Of a DNA stretch of 10,869 bases, positions 1-6,470 are shown in pieces (the first letter of the stretch is position 1; each line of letters begins with the position of its first letter). The stretch spans positions 1 through 10,869 of the forward strand of contig PKRH01000117.1 in the NCBI GenBank assembly GCA_017577565.1, written 5' to 3'. The DNA comes from Thermoanaerobacterales bacterium (lineage in GTDB: Bacteria > Actinomycetota > Acidimicrobiia > Acidimicrobiales > JACDCH01). The notes under the pieces were generated by a model. It was not told the DNA's origin. It saw only the letters and a list, made by a program, of their open reading frames with translations, and searched no databases. The position numbers and the translations under genes were made by a program.

Positions 1-120
1 GTGGCGGGCACGTCGCTCGCCGACCTGGGCGCCGACGCCCCGCACGCCGCGCTCGTCGCGGCCTGGCGCGCCGCCGGCGGGCTGCACGCCGGCCGGGTGG
101 CCCACGGGGCGCTCGACACC
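1..120 (+). other. Inverted fragment of a kinase-like domain
   Basis: On the plus strand, frame 1 reads a stretch that fits the next portion of the kinase-like domain of the minus-strand gene at 1-1122: GTSLADLG near codons 3-10, a tryptophan at codon 22 and LHAGRVAHGALD at codons 28-39 (bases 82-117). In the PAP2/LPG-synthase family a stretch of the type LHAARIAHRxL follows the AERAGVRxP block by some tens of residues. The match stops at the palindrome CCGGGCGCCCGG at 120-131, exactly where the minus-strand homology stops. The simplest reading is that 1-120 is a downstream piece of the same gene in inverted orientation. This rests on remembered family motifs and was not tested by a search. 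Confidence 0.5.
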
Positions 121-1122
121 CGGGCGCCCGGCGCGCACGCCGAGCCGGTCGAGCCACAGGGCGACGAAGGCGGCCCGCTCGGCGACCAGCTCGACGGGCA
201 GGAACGCACCGGCCGCGGACGCGGTGCGGGACCGGATCCGCTGGTAGAGGCGGGCGACGAGGTCGCGGTCGCGGTCGTTGTCGCTGTGGACGTCGACGTC
301 CACCTCGGGCGGCTCGCTCCCCGCGGCGAGGCGGGCCCGGTACGAGCGGGAGGCCCCGGCCGCGGGCGGCCGCTCGGTCAGCGAGACGACGGCCAGGCCG
401 TTGCGGCGCAGGGCCTCGACCACCGCGGCGCCGCCGGGGGCGAGGTCGGGGGACCCCACGGCGAGCAGGGCGCCCGAGCCGGCGGCCAGGCCAGTCCCGT
501 AGGCGACGACCAGGTCGAGCGGCAGGTTCGTGCCCGACACGACCCGCACGACCGAGAACGCGGCGAGCAGGCCCCACAGCGGCCGCGCCCACCGGGGCCC
601 GGTCCAGCGGACGGTCACGACGACGGCCGCGGCGGCGCCGGCCAGGTAGGCGGAGGTCGGGAAGGCGCGGCCGGAGATCCAGCTCTCCCGCTCGACCAGC
701 GCCCGCCACGAGGCGGGCTGGGCCTCGTCGACGAAGGTGTGGCCGAGCACCGCGGCGACGGCGGACGCCGCCACGGCGCCCAGGGCGACGCCGGCGAGCC
801 ACCGCGGACGCCGGGCGGCCAGCGCGGCGGCGACCAGGACGACCGGGGCGACCACCGCGGCCAGCTGGGTCAGGCCGATGGCCGCGGTGCGGGCGGGGCC
901 GGGGAGCCGGCCGACCGAGCGGGCCAGGTCGGCCTGCATGCCGCCGAGGGTGTCGGTGGCGATCGCCGCGAGCACCACGCCGGCGACGGCGAGGGCGGCG
1001 CCGGCCAGGCCGCGCACCGCGTCGACCGCGGCCCACCGCTCGACGTGGCGGTCGAGCTCGGTGACGGACGCGCCGTTGGCCGCGGGCACCGCCTCGGAGG
1101 GGCGTGCGGGTGCCGCCGGCAT
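1..1122 (-). CDS. PAP2-like / kinase-like membrane protein of LPG-synthase type, 3' end missing
   Basis: The frame opens at ATG 1122 and runs without a stop to the window edge (374 codons). Seen: a hydrophilic N-terminus, then about five or six hydrophobic segments between residues 35 and 222 (for example around 37-58, 82-101, 107-127, 154-172, 183-199 and 202-222). The PAP2-like motifs are FPTSAYLAG near residue 154 and VRVVSGTNLPLDLVVAYGTG near 192. A soluble segment follows that resembles the N-lobe of the kinase-like domain found in actinobacterial PAP2/LPG-synthase fusion proteins (VDVDVHSDNDRDRDLVARLY near 273, then AERAAFVALWLDRLGVRA near 314). Both PAP2 histidine positions look replaced, so this domain is probably not a working phosphatase. 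Homology ends near position 131; the last ~43 codons, toward position 1, look like antisense translation beyond an inverted junction. The family usually continues with a kinase-like C-lobe and a flippase-like membrane domain. The downstream end of MFS lies 61 nt upstream, on the same strand. Confidence 0.7.
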   Translation of the reverse strand, partial: MPAAPARPSEAVPAANGASVTELDRHVERWAAVDAVRGLAGAALAVAGVVLAAIATDTLGGMQADLARSVGRLPGPARTAAIGLTQLAAVVAPVVLVAAALAARRPRWLAGVALGAVAASAVAAVLGHTFVDEAQPASWRALVERESWISGRAFPTSAYLAGAAAAVVVTVRWTGPRWARPLWGLLAAFSVVRVVSGTNLPLDLVVAYGTGLAAGSGALLAVGSPDLAPGGAAVVEALRRNGLAVVSLTERPPAAGASRSYRARLAAGSEPPEVDVDVHSDNDRDRDLVARLYQRIRSRTASAAGAFLPVELVAERAAFVALWLDRLGVRAGRPGVERPVGHPAGVQPAGGAPGRDERGVRGVGAQVGERRARH

Positions 1123-1128
1123 GGGCGC

Positions 1129-1134
1129 AGTATC
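1129..1134 (-). promoter_or_regulatory. Candidate -10 element (leaderless) of the PAP2-like gene
   Basis: On the minus strand, GATACT lies 6 nt upstream of ATG 1122. With the usual 6-8 nt from -10 to transcription start, the transcript would begin at or beside the A of the ATG. No Shine-Dalgarno sequence precedes the ATG. No good -35 is seen at 17-18 nt; a TTGACG lies about 30 nt upstream, which is too far. Confidence 0.45.
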
Positions 1135-1183
1135 CCACGCCGCGCGCGCACCGCCACCGTCCGTCGTCAACGGGGCCCGGCGC

Positions 1184-2707
1184 TCAGATGCCCTCGTCGG
1201 GGGTGCGGGCGAGGACCTCGCCCTCGTCGGCCGGCGCCTCGTCGCCCTGCCCGTCGCGGGACACGTGGACCGGTCCGTGGCCGATGCCCGGGCGCATCGG
1301 CAGGGCGGCGAGCACGGCGAGCCCGGCGACGACGGCGGCGATCCAGAACGCGGGCGGGAAGCCGTCGACCCGGCCGCCGTAGACGGTGGCCATGACGGTG
1401 ATGCCGAAGGCCACGCCGAGCTGGCCGGTCAGCCGCTCGGCGGCGCCGGCCATCCCGAGGTCGCGGTCGTCGACCGCGTCGGACAGCGCCGTGGTGAGCC
1501 CCGGCCGCAGCAGGCCGTAGCCGACGCCCTGGAACACGAAGCCGACCCCGACGACGACCGGCAGCGAGTCGGTCGCCGACCCGACGGCCAGGCCGACCAT
1601 GCCGAGGCCGAGCGAGGCGCACCCGGCGATCACGGCGGTGCGGCTGCCCGCGGCGCCGGCGACCCGCCCGCCCACGGGGGAGAAGAGGGCGAACAGGGCC
1701 GGGCGGATGGCGAGGATCGGCACCGAGCTGGTCAGCGTGTAGCCGAACTGCTCGACGAGCAGGAGGCTGGCGAGGAAGAACCCGCCCATGTAGGCGGCGC
1801 CGGAGAGGAAGCCGCTGGTCAGCGACGACCGCACGTCCCGGTGGGCGAAGAACGCCAGGGGCACGAGCGGGGCCGGCGCCCGGCGCTCGACCACCGTGAA
1901 GGCGACGAGGCCGACGACGCCGGCGGCCACGCAGCCGAGCACGGCCGGGCTGGTGACGCCCCACTCCGGCGCCTGGTCGACGCCGAGCAGCAGGGGGCCG
2001 ACGCCGGCGGCCAGCACGACCGCGCCGGGGAGGTCGAAGGACGCCTCGCGCCGCGGCGTCTCCCGCAGCACGATCCACGAGGCGACGACCGGCACGACCA
2101 TCAGCACGGCCTGCATCACGAAGAGCATCTGCCAGCCCAGGGCGTCGATGACCGGCGCCCCCAGGGTCAGGCCGACGACCGGCGCGCCCGCGCTGGTCAT
2201 CGCCCACCAGCCCATGGCCCGGGCCCGCTCGGGGCCGCGGTGGACCGAGTTGATGAGCGCCAGCGAGCTGGGCATCGTGCTGCTCCCCGCCACGATGGCC
2301 AGCGTCCGCCAGGCGATGAGGAGCGCCGGGTGGGTGGCGGTCGCCGACAGGGCGGTGGCGACGGTGGCGAGCGCGAAGCCGCCGACGAACATGCGCCGGT
2401 GGCCGTGCAGGTCGCCGAGCTTGCCCAGCACCGGCAGGGCCAGGGCGGAGGTGAGGATCGGCAGCGTGACCAGCCAGGCCAGCGAGGCCTGGCTGACCCC
2501 GAAGTCCTCGGCGATGGTGGGGATGGCGAGGGTGAGGACGGTGACGGGGAACGTCGTCGCGAACAGGCCGCTGATGGCGACGATCAGGACCGCCCGGGGG
2601 TAGCGGCCGCTGGCGTCGAGGCGGGCGGCGACGCGCTCGGTCAGCGTGAGGGGGGCTGCGTCCGTGGTCACGTCACTCGGTCGGGCAGGGGGGTCGGAGA
2701 GCCTCAT
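1184..2707 (-). CDS. MFS transporter, DHA2 (EmrB/QacA-type) drug efflux family
   Basis: A 507-residue integral membrane protein, expected to exchange protons for drugs or other small molecules at the cytoplasmic membrane. Hydrophobic segments are consistent with 14 helices: the first near residues 39-62, the last near 450-468, with a central pair around 226-273. Motif A is clear between helices 2 and 3 (GKLGDLHGHRRM, residues 95-106). R134 in LIAWRTLAIVAG fits motif B, and SAGAPVVGLTLG (172-183) matches the antiporter motif C region only loosely. The C-terminal ~35 residues are acidic and hydrophilic. ATG 2707 was taken as start; GTG 2671 would remove 12 residues and is also possible, and neither has a convincing ribosome binding site. 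It is divergent from murB. The substrate cannot be told from sequence. No adjacent TetR or MarR regulator is present. Confidence 0.94.
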   Translation of the reverse strand: MRLSDPPARPSDVTTDAAPLTLTERVAARLDASGRYPRAVLIVAISGLFATTFPVTVLTLAIPTIAEDFGVSQASLAWLVTLPILTSALALPVLGKLGDLHGHRRMFVGGFALATVATALSATATHPALLIAWRTLAIVAGSSTMPSSLALINSVHRGPERARAMGWWAMTSAGAPVVGLTLGAPVIDALGWQMLFVMQAVLMVVPVVASWIVLRETPRREASFDLPGAVVLAAGVGPLLLGVDQAPEWGVTSPAVLGCVAAGVVGLVAFTVVERRAPAPLVPLAFFAHRDVRSSLTSGFLSGAAYMGGFFLASLLLVEQFGYTLTSSVPILAIRPALFALFSPVGGRVAGAAGSRTAVIAGCASLGLGMVGLAVGSATDSLPVVVGVGFVFQGVGYGLLRPGLTTALSDAVDDRDLGMAGAAERLTGQLGVAFGITVMATVYGGRVDGFPPAFWIAAVVAGLAVLAALPMRPGIGHGPVHVSRDGQGDEAPADEGEVLARTPDEGI

Positions 2708-2719
2708 CGGATCGACAGA

Positions 2720-2725
2720 ACGCTA
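2720..2725 (-). promoter_or_regulatory. Possible -10 element of the MFS gene
   Basis: TAGCGT on the minus strand lies 12 nt upstream of ATG 2707. This would give a leader of only about 5 nt. It sits in the one AT-richer patch of the 116-bp region between the MFS gene and murB. No clear -35 was found. Confidence 0.3.
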
Positions 2726-2809
2726 AACCCGCGGCGCCCTCGACCCGAAACCGCTCCCGTGCCCGGCGCCGCGCCCCCGGCGGATGTCGGCCGGGGCCGG
2801 TGCCCGCCG

Positions 2810-2815
2810 TACGCT
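2810..2815 (+). promoter_or_regulatory. Candidate -10 element (leaderless) of murB
   Basis: TACGCT followed by 8 nt and then GTG 2824. The same hexamer occurs at nearly the same distance before the AraC-family gene (4535-4540). The element lies inside the 8 extra codons that a start at GTG 2800 would need, so it favours the 2824 start. Confidence 0.5.
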
Positions 2816-2823
2816 TCCCGGCC

Positions 2824-3861
2824 GTGCCCGTCGTCCATGCCGATGCCCTGCTCGCGGACCTGACCACCCTCCGCCTCGGCGGCCCGGCCCGCCGGCTGGT
2901 CGAGGTGGCGACCGAGGACGAGCTGGTCGACGCCGTGCGGTCGGTCGACGCGGCGGGCGAGCCGCTGCTCGTGCTGGCCGGCGGCAGCAACGTCGTCGTG
3001 GCCGACGAGGGGTTCGACGGCACCGTCGTGCGGGTCGCGACCCGGGGCGTCACCGTCGAGCCCGCGGGGCGCGACGGCGCCGTCCTCGTGACGGTCGCCG
3101 CCGGTGAGCCGTGGGACGACGTCGTCGCCCGGGCGGTCACCGAGGGGTGGTCGGGCATCGAGGCCCTCTCCGGCATCCCGGGGTCGGCCGGGGCGACCCC
3201 GATCCAGAACGTCGGCGCCTACGGCCAGGAGGTGGCCGACACGATCGTCCGGCTGCGGGCCTGGGACCGGCGGCGGGGCGAGGTGCGGACGGTCCCTGCC
3301 GCCGAGTGCGGCTTCGGCTACCGCACCAGCGCCTTCAAGGGCGACGACCGCCACGTCGTGCTCGACGTGACCTTCGAGCTGCCGGCGACGGCCACGGGGT
3401 CGCCCGTGCGCTACGCCGAGCTGGCCCGGCGCCTCGGCGTCGAGCTCGGCGAGGTGGCGCCGGCGGCCGCGGTGCGCGAGGCGGTGCTCGAGCTGCGCCG
3501 GGCCAAGGGCATGGTGCTCGACCCCGACGACCACGACACCTGGAGCGCGGGGTCGTTCTTCACCAACCCGATCGTCGAGCCGTCCCGGGTGCCGCCCGGC
3601 GCGCCGGCCTGGCCCCAGCCCGACGGCCGGGTGAAGGTCAGCGCCGCCTGGCTCATCGACCACGCCGGCTTCGGCCGGGGGTACCCCGGCCCGGGCGGCC
3701 GGGTGTCGCTGTCGACCAAGCACGCCCTCGCGCTGACCAACCGGGGCGGGGCGACGACCGCCGACCTGCTGGCGCTGGCCCGCACGGTACGCGACGGCGT
3801 CCGGGCCCGCTTCGGGATCGAGCTGGTCAACGAGCCGACGCTCGTGGGCTGCTCGCTCTGA
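2824..3861 (+). CDS. murB: UDP-N-acetylenolpyruvoylglucosamine reductase (MurB)
   Basis: This FAD enzyme reduces UDP-GlcNAc-enolpyruvate with NADPH to UDP-N-acetylmuramic acid, the second committed step of cytoplasmic peptidoglycan precursor synthesis. From GTG 2824 the protein has 345 residues. Visible motifs in order: TTLRLGGPARRLVE at the N-terminus; LAGGSNVVVADEGFDG for FAD binding (about 51-66); SGIPGSAGATPIQNVGAYG (about 116-134); CGFGYRTSAFK with the conserved Arg (R167); AGSFFTNP with the catalytic Ser (S244); AAWLIDHAGF; and NEPTLVG with the C-terminal Glu (E337). All three active-site positions of the E. coli-type enzyme are present. An in-frame GTG at 2800 would add 8 residues, but the upstream -10-like TACGCT and the family N-terminus favour 2824. 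The gene stands alone, divergent from the MFS gene and not in a mur operon. Confidence 0.97.
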   Translation: MPVVHADALLADLTTLRLGGPARRLVEVATEDELVDAVRSVDAAGEPLLVLAGGSNVVVADEGFDGTVVRVATRGVTVEPAGRDGAVLVTVAAGEPWDDVVARAVTEGWSGIEALSGIPGSAGATPIQNVGAYGQEVADTIVRLRAWDRRRGEVRTVPAAECGFGYRTSAFKGDDRHVVLDVTFELPATATGSPVRYAELARRLGVELGEVAPAAAVREAVLELRRAKGMVLDPDDHDTWSAGSFFTNPIVEPSRVPPGAPAWPQPDGRVKVSAAWLIDHAGFGRGYPGPGGRVSLSTKHALALTNRGGATTADLLALARTVRDGVRARFGIELVNEPTLVGCSL

Positions 3862-3876
3862 GCGGGCGCGGCGCGG

Positions 3877-3904
3877 GGCGGGGCCCGCCGTCGCCGGCCC
3901 CGCC
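3877..3904. terminator. Hairpin between convergent murB and TIGR03086 gene
   Basis: A perfect 9-bp inverted repeat, GGCGGGGCC (3877-3885) and GGCCCCGCC (3896-3904), with a 10-nt loop. It fills the 50-bp gap between the two convergent stop codons. No T-run follows on either strand, so it could act as an L-shaped, U-less terminator in both directions. Confidence 0.55.
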
Positions 3905-3911
3905 GGTGGCC

Positions 3912-4463
3912 TCAGGGCCGGCGGCCGAGGAAGGCCAGCAGGCGGGCCTGGGCGTCGGCGCCCTCGGGGGCCGGCACCTCCGGCCCGAAGGCGCCCGGGC
4001 CCCGCAGGACGTCGCCCATGGCCGCCAGCCCGGCGTGCACCCGGGCCACCTCGTCGGCGGGCAGCGTGACCTCGAGGCCCGCGGCCCGGGCCAGGTCCCA
4101 GCGGTGGACGAGGAGGTCGGCGCACACGAAGCGGTCGATCCCCTCGGCGAAGCTCATGTGCCCGAAGACGGCGCCCTCGAAGGTCGCGCCGGCGGCCTCG
4201 GGGTCGTGCAGGTGCCGGCTGACGACGGCCCGGGCGGCGGCGAACGCGCCGGCCGGGTCGTCCTCGACCGGTGGCACGTCGCCCAGGTCCCGCCCGACGA
4301 AGCCCTCGAACAGGCGGTGGTTGTCGACCATGTGGGCCACGACGTCGCGGGCGGTCCACCCCTCGCAGGGCGACGGGGCGCCCCATCGGTCGTCCGGCAC
4401 GGCCGCGATGGTGGCGGCGAAGTCGGCGGCGAGTCGGTCGTAGCGTTCGGCGATGTCGGCCAT
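3912..4463 (-). CDS. TIGR03086 family metal-binding protein (MDMPI/DinB-like fold)
   Basis: A 183-residue soluble protein from ATG 4463. It has the layout of the mycothiol-dependent maleylpyruvate isomerase N-terminal/DinB four-helix-bundle family: CEGWTARDVVAHMVDNHRLF (residues 33-52, with H44 a likely metal ligand), a long central part, and ADLLVHRWDLARAAG (115-129), where D116 and H120 fit the D/E-x3-H-x-WDL metal site. Length is normal for TIGR03086. Members are thought to be metal-dependent, possibly thiol-dependent, enzymes; the substrate is unknown here. It is divergent from an AraC-family regulator with 84 bp between the starts, so it could be a target of that regulator (inference). 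A -10-like hexamer sits 6 nt before the ATG. Confidence 0.85.
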   Translation of the reverse strand: MADIAERYDRLAADFAATIAAVPDDRWGAPSPCEGWTARDVVAHMVDNHRLFEGFVGRDLGDVPPVEDDPAGAFAAARAVVSRHLHDPEAAGATFEGAVFGHMSFAEGIDRFVCADLLVHRWDLARAAGLEVTLPADEVARVHAGLAAMGDVLRGPGAFGPEVPAPEGADAQARLLAFLGRRP

Positions 4464-4469
4464 GGGGCC

Positions 4470-4475
4470 ACGGTG
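4470..4475 (-). promoter_or_regulatory. Candidate -10 element of the TIGR03086 gene
   Basis: CACCGT on the minus strand, 6 nt (GGCCCC) before ATG 4463. It is a weak match on its own and is listed because it has the same spacing as five other genes here. No Shine-Dalgarno is seen. Confidence 0.3.
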
Positions 4476-4534
4476 CGCCGGGCGGGGTGCCGGCGTCTTG
4501 AAGGAACGCGACGGGGCCGGCCGGGGAGCCTCGG

Positions 4535-4540
4535 TACGCT
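4535..4540 (+). promoter_or_regulatory. Candidate -10 element (leaderless) of the AraC-family gene
   Basis: TACGCT followed by 7 nt (GGCGGCC) and GTG 4548, with a second in-frame GTG at 4551. The hexamer is the same as before murB. There is no Shine-Dalgarno sequence, and no -35 at normal distance is evident. Confidence 0.5.
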
Positions 4541-4547
4541 GGCGGCC

Positions 4548-5369
4548 GTGGTGCGATCGGTCCGGGAGGACGCCCGGGGCATCGTGGCGCCGGACCTCGG
4601 CCTGCAGCGGTTCCGGCTCGACCGGTACCCGCCCTCGCCCGAGGTGGCCCGCCTCGTCGACCGCTACTGGGTCGTGACCTGGGACCTGCGGGGCCGTCCG
4701 TCGCACACCCAGCACGTGTTCCCGCACCCGGTCGTGAACGTGACCTTCCAGGACGGGGGGCCCGGTCTGGTCACCGGCGTGAGCACGACCGTCGTGGCCC
4801 GGACGCTCTCGGGCGCCGGGCGGGTGCTCGGCATCATGTTCCGCCCCGCGGGCTTCCGGCCGCTGCTCGGGCGGCCGATGGCGACGATCCGGGACGCCAC
4901 CCTGGACTGGGCCTCCGTCGTCGGCGACCGGGCGGCCGACGCGCTGGCCCGGCGGGTGGCGGCGGTCCCGGACGGCGCCGCCATGGCGGCCGCGGCCGAC
5001 GCCGCGCTGGCGCCGCTCGTGCCGGCGGGGCACCAGCCGTGGGAGGACACCGCCGCCCTGGTCGAGCGGGTGGCGGCGGACCCGGCCTTCCTCACCGTCG
5101 CCGACCTCGCCCGGGAGGCGGGCACGACCGCCCGCGAGCTGCAGCGCCGCTTCGCCGACCACGTGGGCCTGGGGCCGAAGGCCGTGATCCGCCGGTACCG
5201 GCTCTACGAGGCGGCCGAGCGGGCCCGGGGGCGGGAGCGCGTCGACTGGGCCGCGGTGGCCGCCTCGCTCGGCTACAGCGACCAGGCCCACATGACCCGG
5301 GACTTCACCGCCACCTTCGGGATGCCGCCCGGGCGCTACCTGACCGTGAACCGCCCGGCCGGCCGGTGA
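4548..5369 (+). CDS. AraC-family transcriptional regulator with DUF6597-type N-terminal domain
   Basis: A 273-residue DNA-binding regulator. The N-terminal half (about 20-135) matches the DUF6597-type sensor region: a YW pair (40-41), HVFPHPVVNVTF (56-67), then GVSTTVVARTLSGAGRVLGI and FRPAGFRPLLGRPM (98-111). The C-terminal AraC domain holds two helix-turn-helix units: TVADLAREAGTTARELQRRF (183-202) and WAAVAASLGYSDQAHMTRDF (234-253), followed by the family end motif FGMPPGRYL. GTG 4548 (or 4551) was chosen as start because of the -10-like TACGCT just upstream; the open frame extends far further upstream, but that part is antisense to the TIGR03086 gene. The ligand is unknown. The divergent neighbour is the best candidate target. 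Confidence 0.93.
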   Translation: MVRSVREDARGIVAPDLGLQRFRLDRYPPSPEVARLVDRYWVVTWDLRGRPSHTQHVFPHPVVNVTFQDGGPGLVTGVSTTVVARTLSGAGRVLGIMFRPAGFRPLLGRPMATIRDATLDWASVVGDRAADALARRVAAVPDGAAMAAAADAALAPLVPAGHQPWEDTAALVERVAADPAFLTVADLAREAGTTARELQRRFADHVGLGPKAVIRRYRLYEAAERARGRERVDWAAVAASLGYSDQAHMTRDFTATFGMPPGRYLTVNRPAGR

Positions 5370-5375
5370 GGGGCA

Positions 5376-5403
5376 GGGCGCGGACGTCGACGCCGCCGCG
5401 CCC
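5376..5403 (+). terminator. Hairpin after the AraC-family gene
   Basis: A perfect 8-bp inverted repeat, GGGCGCGG (5376-5383) and CCGCGCCC (5396-5403), with a 12-nt loop. It begins 6 nt after the AraC stop codon. No T-run follows. It lies between convergent genes and could also serve the 46-residue gene on the minus strand. Confidence 0.4.
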
Positions 5404-5443
5404 GGTGCCGGGGCAGGGGAGGTCGAGGCCGCCCTGGCGCCCG

Positions 5444-5584
5444 TCAGGTGGTGGAGGGGGGTGCGGGGCGCCGGCGCGCGAACCGCCGGGTGCCGCGGCG
5501 GGGACGGGTCCAGGCCCGCCGCAGCGCCGCGTGGCGGTCCGCGACGAAGGTGCGGGCGATCTCGGCGTCGAAGAGGGGCTGCAT
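5444..5584 (-). CDS. Small basic protein of 46 residues, function unknown
   Basis: From ATG 5584, preceded by a good Shine-Dalgarno sequence (AGGAGA at 5596-5591, 6 nt away), the frame reads MQPLFDAEIARTFVADRHAA and continues with an arginine-rich tail (LRRAWTRPRRGTRRFARRR) that ends PAPPSTT. The first half could form an amphipathic helix; the second half is strongly basic. Very short proteins with this layout (short N-terminus, a helix with a V/I-A-D-x-H/R core, then R-rich tail) are frequent as stand-alone genes in actinobacteria and have no known role. The in-frame open region continues upstream to 6301, but that part is antisense to the zinc-ribbon gene. There are no membrane segments or signal peptide. 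The call rests mainly on the ribosome binding site and the sensible N-terminus. Confidence 0.6.
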   Translation of the reverse strand: MQPLFDAEIARTFVADRHAALRRAWTRPRRGTRRFARRRPAPPSTT

Positions 5585-5794
5585 GGGGGGTCTCCTGTCC
5601 TGGGTTCGCCGGTCGGCCGGCCCGGCGCGCACGCGGCGGCGGGCCGGCACGAGGCGAGCATGCGCCCCGCTGCTCGACACGGGCTTGGCGAGCGCTTGAC
5701 CGCGGTGCGGCGCCGGCAGGGCTGGCTGCCTGACCCGCGGCCCGACCGCGCCCCGTTTGGCAGCGCGGGATCCCCGCCTGCCCACGATGCGGCC
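5585..5794. other. Divergent intergenic region, 46-residue gene / zinc-ribbon gene
   Basis: 210 bp between two divergent starts. On the minus side it holds the Shine-Dalgarno AGGAGA (5596-5591). On the plus side it holds the -10-like CACGAT (5783-5788). There is a TTGAC at 5696-5700 with no -10 partner, a TTGGCA at 5757-5762 placed 20 nt before CACGAT (longer than ideal), and a small stem GGCAG/CTGCC near 5715-5730. No further open frame with a plausible start was seen. Confidence 0.5.
5783..5788 (+). promoter_or_regulatory. Candidate -10 element (leaderless) of the zinc-ribbon gene
   Basis: CACGAT followed by 6 nt (GCGGCC) and ATG 5795. Spacing equals that of the other leaderless candidates. 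No Shine-Dalgarno sequence is present. The possible -35 TTGGCA at 5757-5762 is 20 nt away. Confidence 0.4.
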
Positions 5795-6433
5795 ATGGGC
5801 GGACGGGTTCCCTTCGCCGACAACTTCCGCGACCTGTCGAACCACAACGGGTACCAGTTCGAGTTCTTCTGCGAACGGTGCGGGAACGGGTACCGGTCGC
5901 GGTTCGTCCGGGACAAGCTCGAGACCGGGCGGGGGTTGCTGCGCAGCGCCGGTGCGCTGTTCGGCGGCAAGCTGGCCGAGCTGAGCGGCGCCACCGAGCA
6001 GTTCCCGTGGGACCGGGCCACCAACTCGGCGGCCAAGGACAAGGCCCTGGCCGAGGCGACCGCCATGGTGGCCGAGGAGTTCCGGCAGTGCCGCGGGTGC
6101 GGCGACTGGGTGTGCCGGGCCGTGTGCTGGAAGCACGAGGTCGGCCAGTGCCTCCGCTGCTCGCCCAGCGTCGTCGAGGAGATCTCGCGGGCGCAGGCCG
6201 CCGCGCAGGTGCGCCAGATCCAGGAGAAGGCCGAGACCATCGACTGGACCGCCGACCTCGACATCGCCCGCCGGGCGGTCGTCGAGTGCCCGGCGTGCCA
6301 CACGAAGGTCGACGGCGGCAAGTTCTGCCCCGAGTGCGGCTCGAAGCTGGCCCCCACGACGTTCTGCACCAACTGCGGCACGGAGCTCCGCGAGGGCGCG
6401 AAGTTCTGCAGCGAGTGCGGCCAGCGGGTGTGA
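5795..6433 (+). CDS. Multi-zinc-ribbon protein, function unknown
   Basis: A 212-residue soluble protein with 14 cysteines, nearly all in CxxC pairs. N-terminal CERC (C26, C29) is followed by a ~70-residue linker (with GRGLLRSAGALFGGKLAEL near 46-63) and then C99/C102, C107/C111 and C119/C122. A helical stretch rich in Ala and Gln (124-147) leads to two C-terminal ribbons: C165/C168 with C178/C181, and C191/C194 with C205/C208 (FCPECGSKL, FCTNCGTELREGAKFCSECG). The last two are double zinc-ribbon (DZR-type) modules. These usually bind protein or nucleic acid, and no catalytic domain is visible. The start at ATG 5795 is supported by the conserved-looking N-terminus and the -10-like element. The next gene begins 37 nt after its stop on the same strand and may be co-transcribed. 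Confidence 0.85.
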   Translation: MGGRVPFADNFRDLSNHNGYQFEFFCERCGNGYRSRFVRDKLETGRGLLRSAGALFGGKLAELSGATEQFPWDRATNSAAKDKALAEATAMVAEEFRQCRGCGDWVCRAVCWKHEVGQCLRCSPSVVEEISRAQAAAQVRQIQEKAETIDWTADLDIARRAVVECPACHTKVDGGKFCPECGSKLAPTTFCTNCGTELREGAKFCSECGQRV

Positions 6434-6470
6434 GCGCCGGCCGCCGGCCGCGCCGCCCCTGGTCGACGCC

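Noticed and set aside
123..1395. A plus-strand open frame running on from the fragment at 1-120
   Set aside because: Past the palindrome at 120-131 it is only the complement of the PAP2-like gene. The first 40 codons alone carry domain-like sequence.
2800..2823. Earlier murB start at GTG 2800
   Set aside because: It would place the -10-like TACGCT inside the coding region and add 8 residues not typical of the family N-terminus. It remains possible.
737..2863. A 708-codon plus-strand open frame
   Set aside because: It is antisense to the MFS gene and the PAP2-like gene, rich in Gly, Asp, His and Arg, and has no recognisable domain.
4498..4503. TTGAAG as -35 of the AraC-family gene
   Set aside because: It is 31 nt from the -10-like TACGCT, far outside the usual 16-19 nt.
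3111..4547. Upstream extension of the AraC frame, open back to 3111
   Set aside because: It is out of frame with murB and antisense to the TIGR03086 gene, with shadow-like composition; AraC homology begins only after 4548.
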